Assembly (NCBI RefSeq): GCF_900156125.1
Contig: NZ_FTLX01000002.1
Span: 310,001-374,000, forward strand
Direction of reading: 5' to 3'
DNA from: Domibacillus enclensis
Lineage (GTDB): Bacteria > Bacillota > Bacilli > Bacillales > Domibacillaceae
Length of the DNA: 64,000 nt
The notes under the pieces are model-generated. The model worked only from the letters and a program-made list of their open reading frames with translations, had not been told where the DNA came from and did no database searches. Position 1 is the first letter of the stretch. Every line of letters begins with the position of its first letter. Shown here one piece after another: positions 22,801-31,320 of the stretch. The position numbers were made by a program, and so were the translations under genes.

Positions 22801-25341
22801 GCTGTTACCGATACGGAAAAAATGGCTCACTCAGATGGAGAGTACGTGGAAACGAAATCGGTGGATAAATTCCCGTATCACCGCTTTGAAGTGGCAGTGG
22901 ACGAAAAAGTGGATGAAACGGATGAAATTTCCTTGCATTGGGAAGGAAAGTCCTTGATTGGCCGGAAAGTATCGATGTATGTTTGGAATTATTCAACATC
23001 GGAATGGGAACTGGAAGAATGGAAGGTCGCTCAGGATGATCAAAACTTTACACTACAGGGAGAAGTAAAAGGGCTGGACTATGTGAAGGACGGCAAGGTT
23101 CAGGTGATGGTCCAGGATGAACTGGCATCCACCCCTGAATTTGATTATTCGTTTATCTGGATGTCGGATACACAGTATTATTCAGAAAGCTACCCGCACA
23201 TTTTTGACCGCATGACAGAATGGATAGCTGAGCAAAAAGAGGCAATGAATTTGAAGTACGTGTTTCATACGGGCGATCTCGTTGATGAAGCTGATCAGCC
23301 CGTTCAATGGGAGCGTGCTGATACCTTTATGAAAACACTTGATAATGCGGACATTCCATATGGAGTGTTGGCTGGAAATCATGATGTCGGCCACAAAACG
23401 GGTGATTACGTAGAATACAGCAAGCATTTTGGCGAAGCGCGATTTGCTGACAAGGACTATTATGGTGAATCTTATAAAGACAATCGCGGCCATTACGACC
23501 TTATCAGTTCAAACGGCAACGACTTTATCATGCTGTATATGGGCTGGGGTGTAAACGAGGAGGACATTGCCTGGATGAACAAGGTGCTGGCAGAGTATCC
23601 TGACCGAAAAGCAGTGATCAGCCTGCACGAATACTTGCTTGTATCCGGCAACAGAAGTCCAATTGGCGACCAGGTGTTTGAAAATGTCGTCAAGCCTAAT
23701 GAAAACGTCATAGCCGTTTTATCAGGCCATTACCACGATAGTGAGACACTTATTGATGAAATTGATGATAATGGGGATGGCACCACTGACCGGAAAGTAT
23801 ATCAAATGCTTGCCGATTATCAAGGCGGTCCTGAAGGCGGACAAGGCTTCCTGCGTTTAATGAAGGTGAATCCTGTTGAAAACAAAATGTACTTGCAGAC
23901 GTACTCTCCTTACTTGGATCAGTACAATTACTACAGCCCGGTCGACTATCCGGGAAAAGATGAATTCGCTATTGATATCGATTTAACGCCAAAGGAAAAA
24001 GTCGTGGCAACCGATTCATTTAAAGTGGACGTGTATACAGATGATCAAATCGGCTCGCAGGCAAGTGTAACAGAGGGTGAGACGGCTGAAGCTGCCTGGA
24101 AGAAGCTTTCTCGTTCCACAGAGCACGGCTGGTATGTAAAGGTGAAGGATTCATTTGGCGGGGAAGTGCAGTCTGATGTCTGGTCCTTTACAACAGGTTC
24201 GCAGGGAAGCGGCAATGGGAACGGGAACGGGGGCAATACACCAACACCGCCGCCTGTAACACCGCCAACGGGCGATTTGCCAGTCATTGATGTGACGGAA
24301 GACATGCTTGAAAAAGGGGAAGAAGCATGGGTCTTAACAGCGGATCAGTCAAGCGCCGAATGGGTACTGCCAAAAGGAATTGTAGATACAGCTGTTTCAG
24401 CAGGGAAGCCTCTTCAAGTACAGACGTCATCCGGTAGCAGTGCGCTTATCCCTGTTGATGTGCTGCTGCAAATGCAGAAAACGGGACAAGAGCAGGTTTC
24501 CATTCAGATGAACGTTTTAAAAGCGAACGAATCTTCCTTGCCACCGGGTCAAGTGTATAGTGATGTACTGGACGTGACCATTAAAGCCGGAGAAAAGGAA
24601 ATTACGGCACTTGATGCACCTGTAGAATTGCGATTTAAATTAAATAAAACCATCCAAGAGAACAAAACAACTGGGGCGTTCTACAACGAAACAGTCAAGC
24701 GCTGGGAGTATGCTGGCGGATATGAGGAAGACGGCTATTGGGTCATTCCGGTTTCGCATTTGTCGATTTTTGGTGTTTTGACAGCTAATGCGGCATTTGT
24801 GGATACGAACGATCATTGGGCGAAAAAAGAGATTGAATCACTGGCGTCTAAACTCATTACGAGCGGAAAAACCGACTCAACGTTTGCGCCAGAGCAAAAG
24901 CTGACCCGGGCTGAATTTGCCGTTCTGCTCGTGCGGGCCTTGCAAATACCGCTTCAGGAATACGAAGGAACATTCGCGGACGTTCCAGCATCCAAGGAAT
25001 GGTCAGCCAGACAAATAGAAGCAGCGAACCGTGCTGGGATTGTGTTTGGCAAAGAAAACGGACGATTTGATCCGGATGAGGATATTACACGCGAACAAAT
25101 AGCAGCCATGATGATTCGGGCGCTTAACGCTCAGAATCCCGACTTGCTCAATGGGCTACAGGGAACAAAAACGTTTAAAGATACAAAACGAATTAACGAT
25201 TATGCAAAAGAAGCCGTTTCACAAGCGGCTGAGCTAGAGTTAATTTACGGACGGTCCAATGGGAAATTCGATCCGAAAAAACCGACAACACGGGCGGAGA
25301 CGGCCGTTGTGCTTTACCGTCTGCTGGACAAAATGAAGTGA
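19849..25341 (+). CDS. Giant SLH-anchored protein with two lamin-tail domains and a metallophosphoesterase
   Basis: An 1830-aa secreted protein. I start at ATG 19849, seven bases after GAGGAGG; the frame is open upstream but lacks a site. Order: signal peptide (to about residue 27), lamin-tail domain 1 (about 41-150, ITELLPNSDN...GFEFIELYNNS), Ig/FN3-like repeats, lamin-tail domain 2 (about 323-440, VTELVPDSTN...GYEFIEVYNNT), more Ig-like modules, a calcineurin-like phosphoesterase (about 1100-1380: MSDTQYY, HTGDLVD, AGNHDVG, SLHEYLL, SGHYHDSE), a Gly/Pro linker (about 1450-1475), a further domain, and three SLH repeats (about 1645-1828). Probably an extracellular phosphatase or nuclease-like enzyme; substrate unknown. 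Confidence 0.9.
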   Translation: MQRKPFYSLVLASSLSVSSLIVPAPLALAEDATSAQAVTAPPIMITELLPNSDNVDKSDGFEFIELYNNSSQPFSLKDYKLVYGYPDGKTADWTFKEDKEIAPGETMVVWVKNAANASMTRDDFNTAFNLALGETQFTYIESDGMANTAERSMSVADTAGNLLTTASYTPDDVELNNGIQYKAGTDGKTMEVLTSSEPATPGTLLDGQKPEGPVEVDAVPPVITHTPAESVEAGSDVVVRASVTDETKIERVKVLYQVIEGGDWLEKEMTAGSDGSYEAVISASELVSNQISYRVVAFDGQNTAETETFLLSIEGLDYDPQAVPDLLVTELVPDSTNVNGLDGYEFIEVYNNTDQEVNLKDYTLRYRYPAEGAEADLIWKAEKEDLTLPAGETMTYWIVNAGNQDKTVADFNANYGTDLQENVNIVKVHSDGMANGSSRGVAISTNTGVDLSAAYYFDQPNVDDTNANKGIFYSFPRQPGSKDMLKYSAGKENATPGTVDAVQVPSVRKKMTGDEQPPTITDMTETAPVSARQNVTLTFDGTDDQSVKTMRLFYKTKESDDYTSVDLIENYDTGLYAHTVYSSDLLGKEGLHYYVQASDGSNVVETDVKEIQIQNDTSEKTGLNVEDGSLLSKTATIKSYGTDSTLSIDGQDVTADTIPSLPSQAYFAFDAKKVNLYFKNGVTIGEETLHIFDDTINTYETITVPVDPSQFKMGEETTMSIRAGTKVSPFDTTSEENRDDFYVKNVRLVLEDGTTIYDPAFNDTAKEISVGDGASAKPVVDFSFNVPDAAFTAKAFKWDTEKEEDGDHVVESGGSHPTRATVQIDNSAPVILPSLQEGEEYKGEFSIHAEVEDASDVEALSATLDGEDITLPLDTSSADLSPGAHTVEYTAVDRAGNEAKKSVAFTVVEEHPYAPEAISPADGETNVNPNNAKLQVKVTDPTNDTLDVDFYRGYEYKPGDEEVRVFEHNAEQEPPKEMVPAGETAVTDTEKMAHSDGEYVETKSVDKFPYHRFEVAVDEKVDETDEISLHWEGKSLIGRKVSMYVWNYSTSEWELEEWKVAQDDQNFTLQGEVKGLDYVKDGKVQVMVQDELASTPEFDYSFIWMSDTQYYSESYPHIFDRMTEWIAEQKEAMNLKYVFHTGDLVDEADQPVQWERADTFMKTLDNADIPYGVLAGNHDVGHKTGDYVEYSKHFGEARFADKDYYGESYKDNRGHYDLISSNGNDFIMLYMGWGVNEEDIAWMNKVLAEYPDRKAVISLHEYLLVSGNRSPIGDQVFENVVKPNENVIAVLSGHYHDSETLIDEIDDNGDGTTDRKVYQMLADYQGGPEGGQGFLRLMKVNPVENKMYLQTYSPYLDQYNYYSPVDYPGKDEFAIDIDLTPKEKVVATDSFKVDVYTDDQIGSQASVTEGETAEAAWKKLSRSTEHGWYVKVKDSFGGEVQSDVWSFTTGSQGSGNGNGNGGNTPTPPPVTPPTGDLPVIDVTEDMLEKGEEAWVLTADQSSAEWVLPKGIVDTAVSAGKPLQVQTSSGSSALIPVDVLLQMQKTGQEQVSIQMNVLKANESSLPPGQVYSDVLDVTIKAGEKEITALDAPVELRFKLNKTIQENKTTGAFYNETVKRWEYAGGYEEDGYWVIPVSHLSIFGVLTANAAFVDTNDHWAKKEIESLASKLITSGKTDSTFAPEQKLTRAEFAVLLVRALQIPLQEYEGTFADVPASKEWSARQIEAANRAGIVFGKENGRFDPDEDITREQIAAMMIRALNAQNPDLLNGLQGTKTFKDTKRINDYAKEAVSQAAELELIYGRSNGKFDPKKPTTRAETAVVLYRLLDKMK

Positions 25342-25380
25342 AAAAAACACGCCCGAGCTTTTCGCTCGTGGCGTGTTTTA
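25342..25380. terminator. Bidirectional terminator between the giant SLH gene and the 42-aa gene
   Basis: A strong stem acacgcccgagc/gctcgtggcgtgt is flanked by A-run and T-run. It overlaps the stop codon of the convergent small gene. Confidence 0.87.
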
Positions 25381-25506
25381 ACGTGGACGGTATACTTTGG
25401 ATGCTTTGCGTTTATCTAAATATTTTTTGACGATCGGGTACAAAACCGGACCGTATTTCATGCCCATTTTGATTAAATTTTTCACTCCGCCTGAAGAACG
25501 TGCCAT
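25378..25506 (-). CDS. Small cationic protein, 42 aa, paralogue of the protein at 13288-13446
   Basis: A short frame starting MARSSGGVKNLIKMGMKYGP and ending KASKVYRPR. GGTGAG lies ahead of the ATG, and the convergent terminator overlaps its stop. The core (V/L)K(N/K)LIK.G...(G/A)P..YP.VK is shared with the 52-aa protein at 13.3 kb, supporting both as real coding genes. It is strongly basic with a short hydrophobic stretch. Like its paralogue it adjoins a gene for an SLH-anchored protein. I do not recognise the family. Confidence 0.72.
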   Translation of the reverse strand: MARSSGGVKNLIKMGMKYGPVLYPIVKKYLDKRKASKVYRPR

Positions 25507-25634
25507 AATTTTTTTCTCACCTTTCCGTTTCGGATGTTACTGTCAGTGTACCCGGGGCTTTGGATTATTAAACATTTGTGCGGGAAAACTGCTATAATGA
25601 GAAGCAATGAGAACTTTTGAAGGGACGTGCGTTC

Positions 25635-26498
25635 ATGGCGCTGCAAGCAGGAACAATAATGACGCTGAATGTAAAAAACAGACAGGAATACGGCTGGTTT
25701 TTAGAGGATGAGGAAGAAGAAGCGGTATTGCTTCATAATAGTGAAGTCCGGGACGGCTTTGAACCAAACGAGCCGGTTGAAGTTTTTATATATCAGGATC
25801 ACAGTGGGCGGATGGCTGCGACAATGGATCGGCCGCTTATTACACTTGGAGAATATGGCTGGGTGGAAGTGGTCGGCGAAGAAATGAAACTCGGTGTTTT
25901 CGTTAACATCGGCATTTCAAAGGATGCACTTGTATCAGAGGACGACCTTCCATATAAATTCGAGGTGCGCCCGATTGAAGGCGATAAGCTGTACTGCACA
26001 TTAAAGCTGGATAAAAACGGCCGCTTGTTTGCGAAGCCGGCTACAGAAGAAACGATCTGGGAGATCGCCAAGCGGGCCAATAAAACGGATATGAACAAGG
26101 ATTTCACCGGCATCGTGTACCGGACAGGCAAAGCCGGCACATGGATCATCACAGACGACATGCACCGGGCATTTTTGCACCCGAGTGAACGGGAGGACGA
26201 ACCGCGCGTCGGCCAAACCGTATCAGGGCGAATTATTGATGTGCATGACGACGGCTCCGTCAATGTATCGCTGCTCGGGCGCCGGACGGAGCGCCAGAAA
26301 GATGACGCAGAAAACATTTACGAATACTTGATGATTCGCGGCGGCAAAATGCCCTACTGGGATAAAAGCCTGCCGGAAGAAATCGAAAAACGGTTCGGCA
26401 TCAGCAAAGGCGCGTTTAAACGGGCGCTTGGCAAGCTGATGAAGGAAGGCAAGGCGTACCAGGAAGACGGCTGGACATACGCGGGAAAAAAAGAATAG
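25635..26498 (+). CDS. cvfB: S1-domain RNA-binding regulator CvfB
   Basis: A 287-aa protein built of S1-like RNA-binding domains followed by a winged helix. The N-terminal part reads GTIMTLNVKNRQEYGWFLED; a middle S1 domain is seen in GEYGWVEVVGEEMKLGVFVNIG and another in FTGIVYRTGKAGTWIITDDM...GQTVSGRIIDVHDDGSVNVSL. The C-terminal winged helix is KMPYWDKSLPEEIEKRFGISKGAFKRALGKLM in parts. Length and order match CvfB (YitL in B. subtilis), which affects virulence and exoprotein expression in staphylococci. I start at ATG 25635, after GAAGGGA. It is a single-gene unit. Confidence 0.9.
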   Translation: MALQAGTIMTLNVKNRQEYGWFLEDEEEEAVLLHNSEVRDGFEPNEPVEVFIYQDHSGRMAATMDRPLITLGEYGWVEVVGEEMKLGVFVNIGISKDALVSEDDLPYKFEVRPIEGDKLYCTLKLDKNGRLFAKPATEETIWEIAKRANKTDMNKDFTGIVYRTGKAGTWIITDDMHRAFLHPSEREDEPRVGQTVSGRIIDVHDDGSVNVSLLGRRTERQKDDAENIYEYLMIRGGKMPYWDKSLPEEIEKRFGISKGAFKRALGKLMKEGKAYQEDGWTYAGKKE

Positions 26499-26507
26499 TC
26501 CTCACAA

Positions 26508-26556
26508 AAGAAAAGCCATTTTCACTCAACAATTGAGCGGAAATGGCTTTTTTCAT
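26508..26556. terminator. Bidirectional terminator between cvfB and the uracil permease
   Basis: A stem aaaagccatttt/ggaaatggctttttt encloses an imperfect inner stem. It serves both convergent genes. Confidence 0.85.
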
Positions 26557-26560
26557 TTCA

Positions 26561-27817
26561 TTAATCATTTGATAAATTCAGCTTTTTAATCAAGGCGAAG
26601 AATAAGCTTAAGATAATAGCGATAACAGTTGCCAGCGCCATCCCTTTCAGCTGCAGGTAGCCCCATGTGAAGGTTGCGCCGGACAATCCGATCACAAGCA
26701 CAACGGTTGTTAAAATCATATTAGTCGTTTTCGAATAGTCGACCTTTGCTTCCACAAGCATACGCAGGCCGCTTGCCGCGATGATGCCGAACAGAAGAAG
26801 CGAAATGCCGCCCATGACAGCCGATGGAATAGTAGAAATAAGCGCCGCCAGTTTTCCGAAAAACGATAAAATGATGGCCATGACAGCAGCGCCGCCGATG
26901 ACCCAGACCGAGTATACCTTTGACAGGGCCAGCACGCCGATATTTTCGCCGTACGTTGTATTTGGCGTAGAGCCGACAAAGCCTGAAATAACAGTGGAAA
27001 TGCCGTTTCCGAATAATGAAACACCAAGACCCGGCTTTTTCATTAAATCACGGTCGACGATGTTTTGTGTCACGACAAGGTGGCCGATATGCTCGGCGAT
27101 CACGACAAGAGCAGCCGGTGCAATAATGGCAATGCTCGTCCAGTTGAACTCAGGCGCATAAAACTGCGGCAGTGCGAACATTTTCGCTTCACGCACCGGT
27201 GTGAAATCCACCATGCCGAACAGGGCAGCGATCACATAACCCGCTACAATTCCGACTAAAATCGGAATGATTTTCAGAAAGCCGCGGAACATCACATTTC
27301 CGATAATGGTAATGCCGAGCGTCAGCATCGCAACGATGATGGTATTCCGGTCAGGCGTCCAGTTTTCCGAGCCATCTGAAATAATGCCCGCCATTTGAGC
27401 GGCAACAGGAACAAGCTCAAGTCCAATCACCGCGACGATGGCGCCCATCGCAGCCGGTGGGAACACGACATCAATCCAGCCGGTGCCGGCGACCTTAATG
27501 ATGCCTGAGACAAGAATGAAGATGAGGCCGACCACGATAAAGCCGCCAAGCGCCTGATTGTAGCTGCCATCTGCCAGAACTAAAAAAACAGGGGATAAAA
27601 AGGCGAAGCTTGACCCTAGATACGCTGGAATCTGCCCCTTACAAAGAAAAATATACAAAAGCGTTCCGATCCCGTTCATTAATAAAATCGTAGCCGGGTT
27701 CACCCCGAATAAAACCGGAACTAAAACGGTCGAACCGAACATGGCGAATAAATGCTGTAAGCTAAGCGGAATTAATGCCGGAATCGGCGGCCGCTCATCA
27801 ACCTGATAAGTACGCAA
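26561..27817 (-). CDS. uraA: Uracil permease, NCS2 family
   Basis: A 418-aa polytopic transporter importing uracil by proton symport. NCS2 hallmarks are visible: the N-terminal QHLFAMFGSTVLVPVLFG, the short strand region around GSSFAFLSPVFL, the acidic AEHIGHLV, and NGISTVISGFVGSTPNTTYGENIG. This last signature separates uracil carriers from xanthine/urate carriers reasonably well. GGAGGAATAC precedes the start. In B. subtilis the related pyrP is in the pyrimidine operon; here the gene stands alone and no PyrR-type leader is seen in the short upstream region. Confidence 0.9.
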   Translation of the reverse strand: MRTYQVDERPPIPALIPLSLQHLFAMFGSTVLVPVLFGVNPATILLMNGIGTLLYIFLCKGQIPAYLGSSFAFLSPVFLVLADGSYNQALGGFIVVGLIFILVSGIIKVAGTGWIDVVFPPAAMGAIVAVIGLELVPVAAQMAGIISDGSENWTPDRNTIIVAMLTLGITIIGNVMFRGFLKIIPILVGIVAGYVIAALFGMVDFTPVREAKMFALPQFYAPEFNWTSIAIIAPAALVVIAEHIGHLVVTQNIVDRDLMKKPGLGVSLFGNGISTVISGFVGSTPNTTYGENIGVLALSKVYSVWVIGGAAVMAIILSFFGKLAALISTIPSAVMGGISLLLFGIIAASGLRMLVEAKVDYSKTTNMILTTVVLVIGLSGATFTWGYLQLKGMALATVIAIILSLFFALIKKLNLSND

Positions 27818-27885
27818 ACTGTATTCCTCCTAAATGACACACAAATTGTAGTCATTATACTTCAAAAATGAGGATCTGACTATAC

Positions 27886-27921
27886 AAAAAAAACAGAACC
27901 TTTTGAAAAGGTCCTGCTCGA
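27886..27921 (-). terminator. Intrinsic terminator of the trypsin-like protease gene
   Basis: On the minus strand the stem accttttc/gaaaaggt lies within an extended pairing and is followed by eight T. Confidence 0.8.
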
Positions 27922-27924
27922 GGG

Positions 27925-29238
27925 CTACTGCATCATGACCAGTTCTTCAAAATCCCACTGGTCAATGATGCCGTCCATGTTAACATCCTCTGTTACATCG
28001 AGTACATCAATCAAGCCATCTCCATTGATATCTTCAAGGACAGGCACGGTTTCTTCCTCCCAAAGCGGCTCTTCAATGAACGTTTCTTCTTCAGCAATAG
28101 GAGCCTCGTCATCCGGAAGGTCTTCAATGATTTCCTCTTTAGGCGGAGGCTCTAAATAAGGAATGTCTTCTTCGGGCACTTCCTCCACGTACTCTTCTAG
28201 GATAACGTCTTCCTCCACCGGTTCTTCAACAGGGACATCCTCATACCACCAATCTTCAGGGATTGTATAGTAATCATATGTTTCCTCCTCACTGTACTCA
28301 CCGCCGTCAAAATAAGCATCCTCGTTCCAGTACTCTTCAAAAAACAGCTCTCCTTCCTCCGTGTAAAAAAGGGCTGTCACATCTTCTTCAGAAAGTGGAT
28401 CTGTACTCCAGGCTTCAAGCATTCCAGCAACATCTTTAAAGGGAATGCTAAAGCCGATCGCCTCTTCTTCGAGCGATTTTGCGGAATTAATCGCTATCAC
28501 ACGTCCGGTTGATTTAGAAATGAGCGGACCGCCGCTGCTTCCGGGCGCAATAGCCGCTGATGTTTGATAAATGTTGTCGTATGAATGCGGATCAATGATA
28601 AAGCTGCGGTCTACTCCTGTGATATAGCCAAACGTAGCTGTGTTTTCAAGTGCAAGCGGACTGCCCAGTGCAATCACTTCTTCACCCACCTGTGCTTTTG
28701 CCTTTGTTTCGACCGGAAGCGGGGAACGGCCGGCCAAATCAGGCACACGGATTAAAGCCACATCGGTTTCATTGGAATAGCCGATGACGGTTCCTTCGTG
28801 TTCTTTTCCGTTTATATCTTTAACAATTAAATAAACAGTGCCTTCAACGACGTGGGCGTTCGTTACAACATCCCCACGATCATTCATTAAAAAGCCGGAC
28901 CCCTGTCCATAATCCGTAAAGACCGTGAACACATTTTGCTGGGTTTCAGCAATCACATCCGTCAGTGATGCCTGCTCCTCTGACGTGATATCCGCCGGCG
29001 GTGCCACTGCTTTTTCAACAACTGATGACGTTTCCTGCTGAACAGGCTGGACTGCTTTTTGAGGAGCGTCTTCGTTGTTCAGTAAATAATAAATAATGCC
29101 GCCAAACCCAAGAGCGAAGGTGATACATAAAAAGCCAATAAGTTGAATAAATGAAAACGATTTGCCGCGCTTTCTGTCGCAGCCCGGGCAAAATCGGGAA
29201 CGGCTGCCCATCTCGGTGCCGCACTTTGAGCAAAACAT
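27925..29238 (-). CDS. Membrane-anchored trypsin-like (HtrA-type) protease with zinc ribbon and calcium-binding tail
   Basis: A 437-aa protein of unusual make-up. Residues 1-20 form a zinc ribbon (CSKCG...CPGC); a membrane helix follows (about 30-53). The protease domain (about 95-285) has the serine triad His129 (NAHVVEG), Asp159 (ETDVALI) and Ser235 (PGSSGGPL). The last 150 residues are extremely acidic with many Glu-Glu-Pro repeats, and end in two loops DINGDGLIDVLD and DVNMDGIIDQWD that look like EF-hand/dockerin-type calcium sites. No PDZ domain is seen. The zinc ribbon would be cytoplasmic and the protease outside. It probably processes or degrades envelope proteins. Confidence 0.85.
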   Translation of the reverse strand: MFCSKCGTEMGSRSRFCPGCDRKRGKSFSFIQLIGFLCITFALGFGGIIYYLLNNEDAPQKAVQPVQQETSSVVEKAVAPPADITSEEQASLTDVIAETQQNVFTVFTDYGQGSGFLMNDRGDVVTNAHVVEGTVYLIVKDINGKEHEGTVIGYSNETDVALIRVPDLAGRSPLPVETKAKAQVGEEVIALGSPLALENTATFGYITGVDRSFIIDPHSYDNIYQTSAAIAPGSSGGPLISKSTGRVIAINSAKSLEEEAIGFSIPFKDVAGMLEAWSTDPLSEEDVTALFYTEEGELFFEEYWNEDAYFDGGEYSEEETYDYYTIPEDWWYEDVPVEEPVEEDVILEEYVEEVPEEDIPYLEPPPKEEIIEDLPDDEAPIAEEETFIEEPLWEEETVPVLEDINGDGLIDVLDVTEDVNMDGIIDQWDFEELVMMQ

Positions 29239-29314
29239 TTCTTCACCTCCGATTGATCTATATATCTTTCATTATATCCCAATGAACGAGTGTAGAAGAA
29301 TGGTTTCTTTTCAT

Positions 29315-29346
29315 AAAAAAAAGCTGCCTCGAAGATCGAAGGCAGC
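29315..29346 (-). terminator. Intrinsic terminator downstream of the alanine symporter gene
   Basis: On the minus strand an agctgcctt/aggcagct stem is followed by eight T. It lies about 145 bases past the symporter stop, with word array 29374-29478 in between. Confidence 0.85.
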
Positions 29347-29373
29347 TGCAAGCTTTAAGTAAATGGAAGATAC

Positions 29374-29478
29374 GGCGCAATAAACTGTCATATGGCGCAT
29401 TTCCCAGGATTAAGGCGCATTTCCCAGAATGGTGGCGCAATTATTGATGAATTGCGCCTTAGCCGAGATCATTGCGCC
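29374..29478. repeat. Periodic inverted-word array, family 2 (GGCGCAAT), locus A
   Basis: Forward words GGCGCAA/GGCGCAT start at 29374, 29394, 29414 and 29434, exactly 20 bp apart. Inverted words ATTGCGCC start at 29451 and 29471, again 20 bp apart; the centre step is 17 bp. The innermost pair forms a 9-10 bp hairpin around ttgat. The array is in the 3' untranslated region of the alanine symporter transcript. The same word and spacing recur at 49766-49890. Confidence 0.88.
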
Positions 29479-29491
29479 ATTATCAGCTGAT

Positions 29492-30892
29492 TTAACTGAC
29501 TTTCTTTGATTCTTTTTTAAACTGTCCCTGGAAAAAGTCGTCTGTTTCGCTTTTGATCACTTTGTATAGCAAAACGAGTGCGATCAAGTTCGGGATCATC
29601 ATGAGTGCATTGGCCATATCAGCAAACGCCCACACCGTTGTCAGGCTTGCGACAGCGCCGATGCCTGTGGCTGCAATGTAAATAATCCGGTACGCGTTGA
29701 TATACTGAGTTCCCGCCAGGTATTCAAAGCATTTCTCGCCATACACATACCAGCCGACAATCGTTGAAAACCCGAAGAAAATAACGGACAGGGAGACAAT
29801 CCATTCACCCAGTGTACCGAGTACCGAACCAAATGCAGCTGTCGTCAGTGCGCCGCCCTCAAGTGCCGCATTATGGGCAACACCGGACAATGAACCGCCT
29901 GTCGGGTCCCAGAAGCCCGTCATTAACAAAACAAGCCCGGTCATCGTACAAACGATGATCGTCACAATAAAGGTCCCAGTCATTGCAACAAGTGCCTGCT
30001 TGACTGGATGATCAGCGCGGGCATTGCCGGCGATGAGTGCCGCTGTGCCAAGGCCCGCTTCATTTGAGAAAATACCGCGTGAGACGCCGTTCCGAATTGC
30101 TTCTGCTACAACAACCCCCATAAATCCGCCCGCTGCCGCAATGGGATTAAAGGCATAATGAAAAATCAACTGGAACGAAGGAATAATCTGATCATAGTTC
30201 AGGGCAATGATCATCAGTGAGCCGCCAATGTACAGGAACGCCATAATCGGAACAAAAAATCCAGCGACGGTACTGATCCGCTGCAGTCCGCCAAAAATAA
30301 TAAGAGCAGTCAGGACAATGAGAATTAAGCCGGTGATCCAGCCGTCAATGCCCATAAAGTTATCCATAACGTCAGCAATCGTATTTGACTGAACGCTGTT
30401 GCCGATACCGAGAGCCGCAAAGGCGCCAAAGAACGCAAATGCGACCGCCAGCCATTTAAATTTGCGGCCGAGTCCGAGTTCAATGTAATACATCGGTCCA
30501 CCGGAATATTCGCCGTTTTTATTTTTCACCCGGTATTTCATTGCAAGAAGAGCTTCTGCATACTTTGTAGCCATGCCAAGCAGCCCAACGACCCACATCC
30601 AGAAAATAGCACCCGGTCCGCCAAGCGTAACTGCCGTTGCCACCCCGGCGATGTTCCCGTTTCCGATCGTCGCCGCAAGTGCCGTCATTAACGCTTTGAA
30701 ATTGCTGACGTCGCCTTCTGCCCTGGAATCCTCTGCCGACTCTTTCGTGAAGGCGAGCTTAAATGCATAAAGCAAACGGTGAAATTGAAGACCGCGCAGC
30801 AGGAATGTGAGAAAAAGTCCTGTTCCGACAAGTAAAATTAAGCTTGGTGTTCCCCATAGAACACTATTAATCTTTTGTAAAATTTCCAGCAT
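29492..30892 (-). CDS. Alanine/glycine:sodium symporter, AGCS family
   Basis: A 466-aa polytopic carrier importing alanine or glycine with Na+. Family segments are clear: ALMTALAATIGNGNIAGVATAVTLGGPGAIFWMW, here given in parts as LAATIGNGNIAG and GGPGAIFWMW, then GMATKYAEALLAMKYR, GGPMYYIELGLG and SRGIFSNEAGLGTAALI. GGGGAGGAAC precedes the ATG. B. subtilis AlsT is the nearest relative I can name. A 3' untranslated region carries a word array before the terminator. Confidence 0.9.
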   Translation of the reverse strand: MLEILQKINSVLWGTPSLILLVGTGLFLTFLLRGLQFHRLLYAFKLAFTKESAEDSRAEGDVSNFKALMTALAATIGNGNIAGVATAVTLGGPGAIFWMWVVGLLGMATKYAEALLAMKYRVKNKNGEYSGGPMYYIELGLGRKFKWLAVAFAFFGAFAALGIGNSVQSNTIADVMDNFMGIDGWITGLILIVLTALIIFGGLQRISTVAGFFVPIMAFLYIGGSLMIIALNYDQIIPSFQLIFHYAFNPIAAAGGFMGVVVAEAIRNGVSRGIFSNEAGLGTAALIAGNARADHPVKQALVAMTGTFIVTIIVCTMTGLVLLMTGFWDPTGGSLSGVAHNAALEGGALTTAAFGSVLGTLGEWIVSLSVIFFGFSTIVGWYVYGEKCFEYLAGTQYINAYRIIYIAATGIGAVASLTTVWAFADMANALMMIPNLIALVLLYKVIKSETDDFFQGQFKKESKKVS

Positions 30893-31320
30893 AAAACGAG
30901 TTCCTCCCCGAATCTAAGTTGTTATTGTAACCGTTTTCACTTGCTGTTTCCTTCATTCTATCATGTGGATTCAGCGTGACAATTGTGTAAATAGGAAAAT
31001 GAACGCAGGGGTTTTTGGTGAAATTGACAATGTCAGTATACCAATCAACGAAAGCGCCGTCACAGAATCAATTAAAGTTCTACTATTGGCAAAATTGATT
31101 CTTTTTCAGAAAAACGAATGAATGTAATAAAATTTAACAAAATGTTCGTTATTAAGCTAAAGCGGTTTATCAAGCCTTGTAAGCGATATCAATGAGAGAT
31201 TATGTCGAAAAGTCAAAACAGGTGCCCTTGATTAACCCGTCATGTTATTTTATAATTCGGGTATTGATAAAGCACAAATTTTCAGATTACCGAAAATAAC
31301 ACGAATGAAGGAGTAGTATG
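30893..31320. promoter_or_regulatory. Divergent intergenic region with the serC promoter
   Basis: This 428-bp gap separates the divergent symporter and serC genes. A near-consensus sigma-A promoter for serC is TTGATT (31228-31233), 17-bp spacer, TATAAT (31251-31256). The stretch from about 31020 to 31200 is AT-rich with an approximate inverted pair around gaatcaattaaag and caaaattgattc that may be a regulator site. I see no T-box, S-box or other known riboswitch and no gene. Confidence 0.7.

Noticed and set aside
30893-31320. T-box or S-box leader upstream of serC
   Set aside because: No TGGNACCGCG-type T-box sequence or S-box core is present, and the promoter lies only about 60 bases before the gene.
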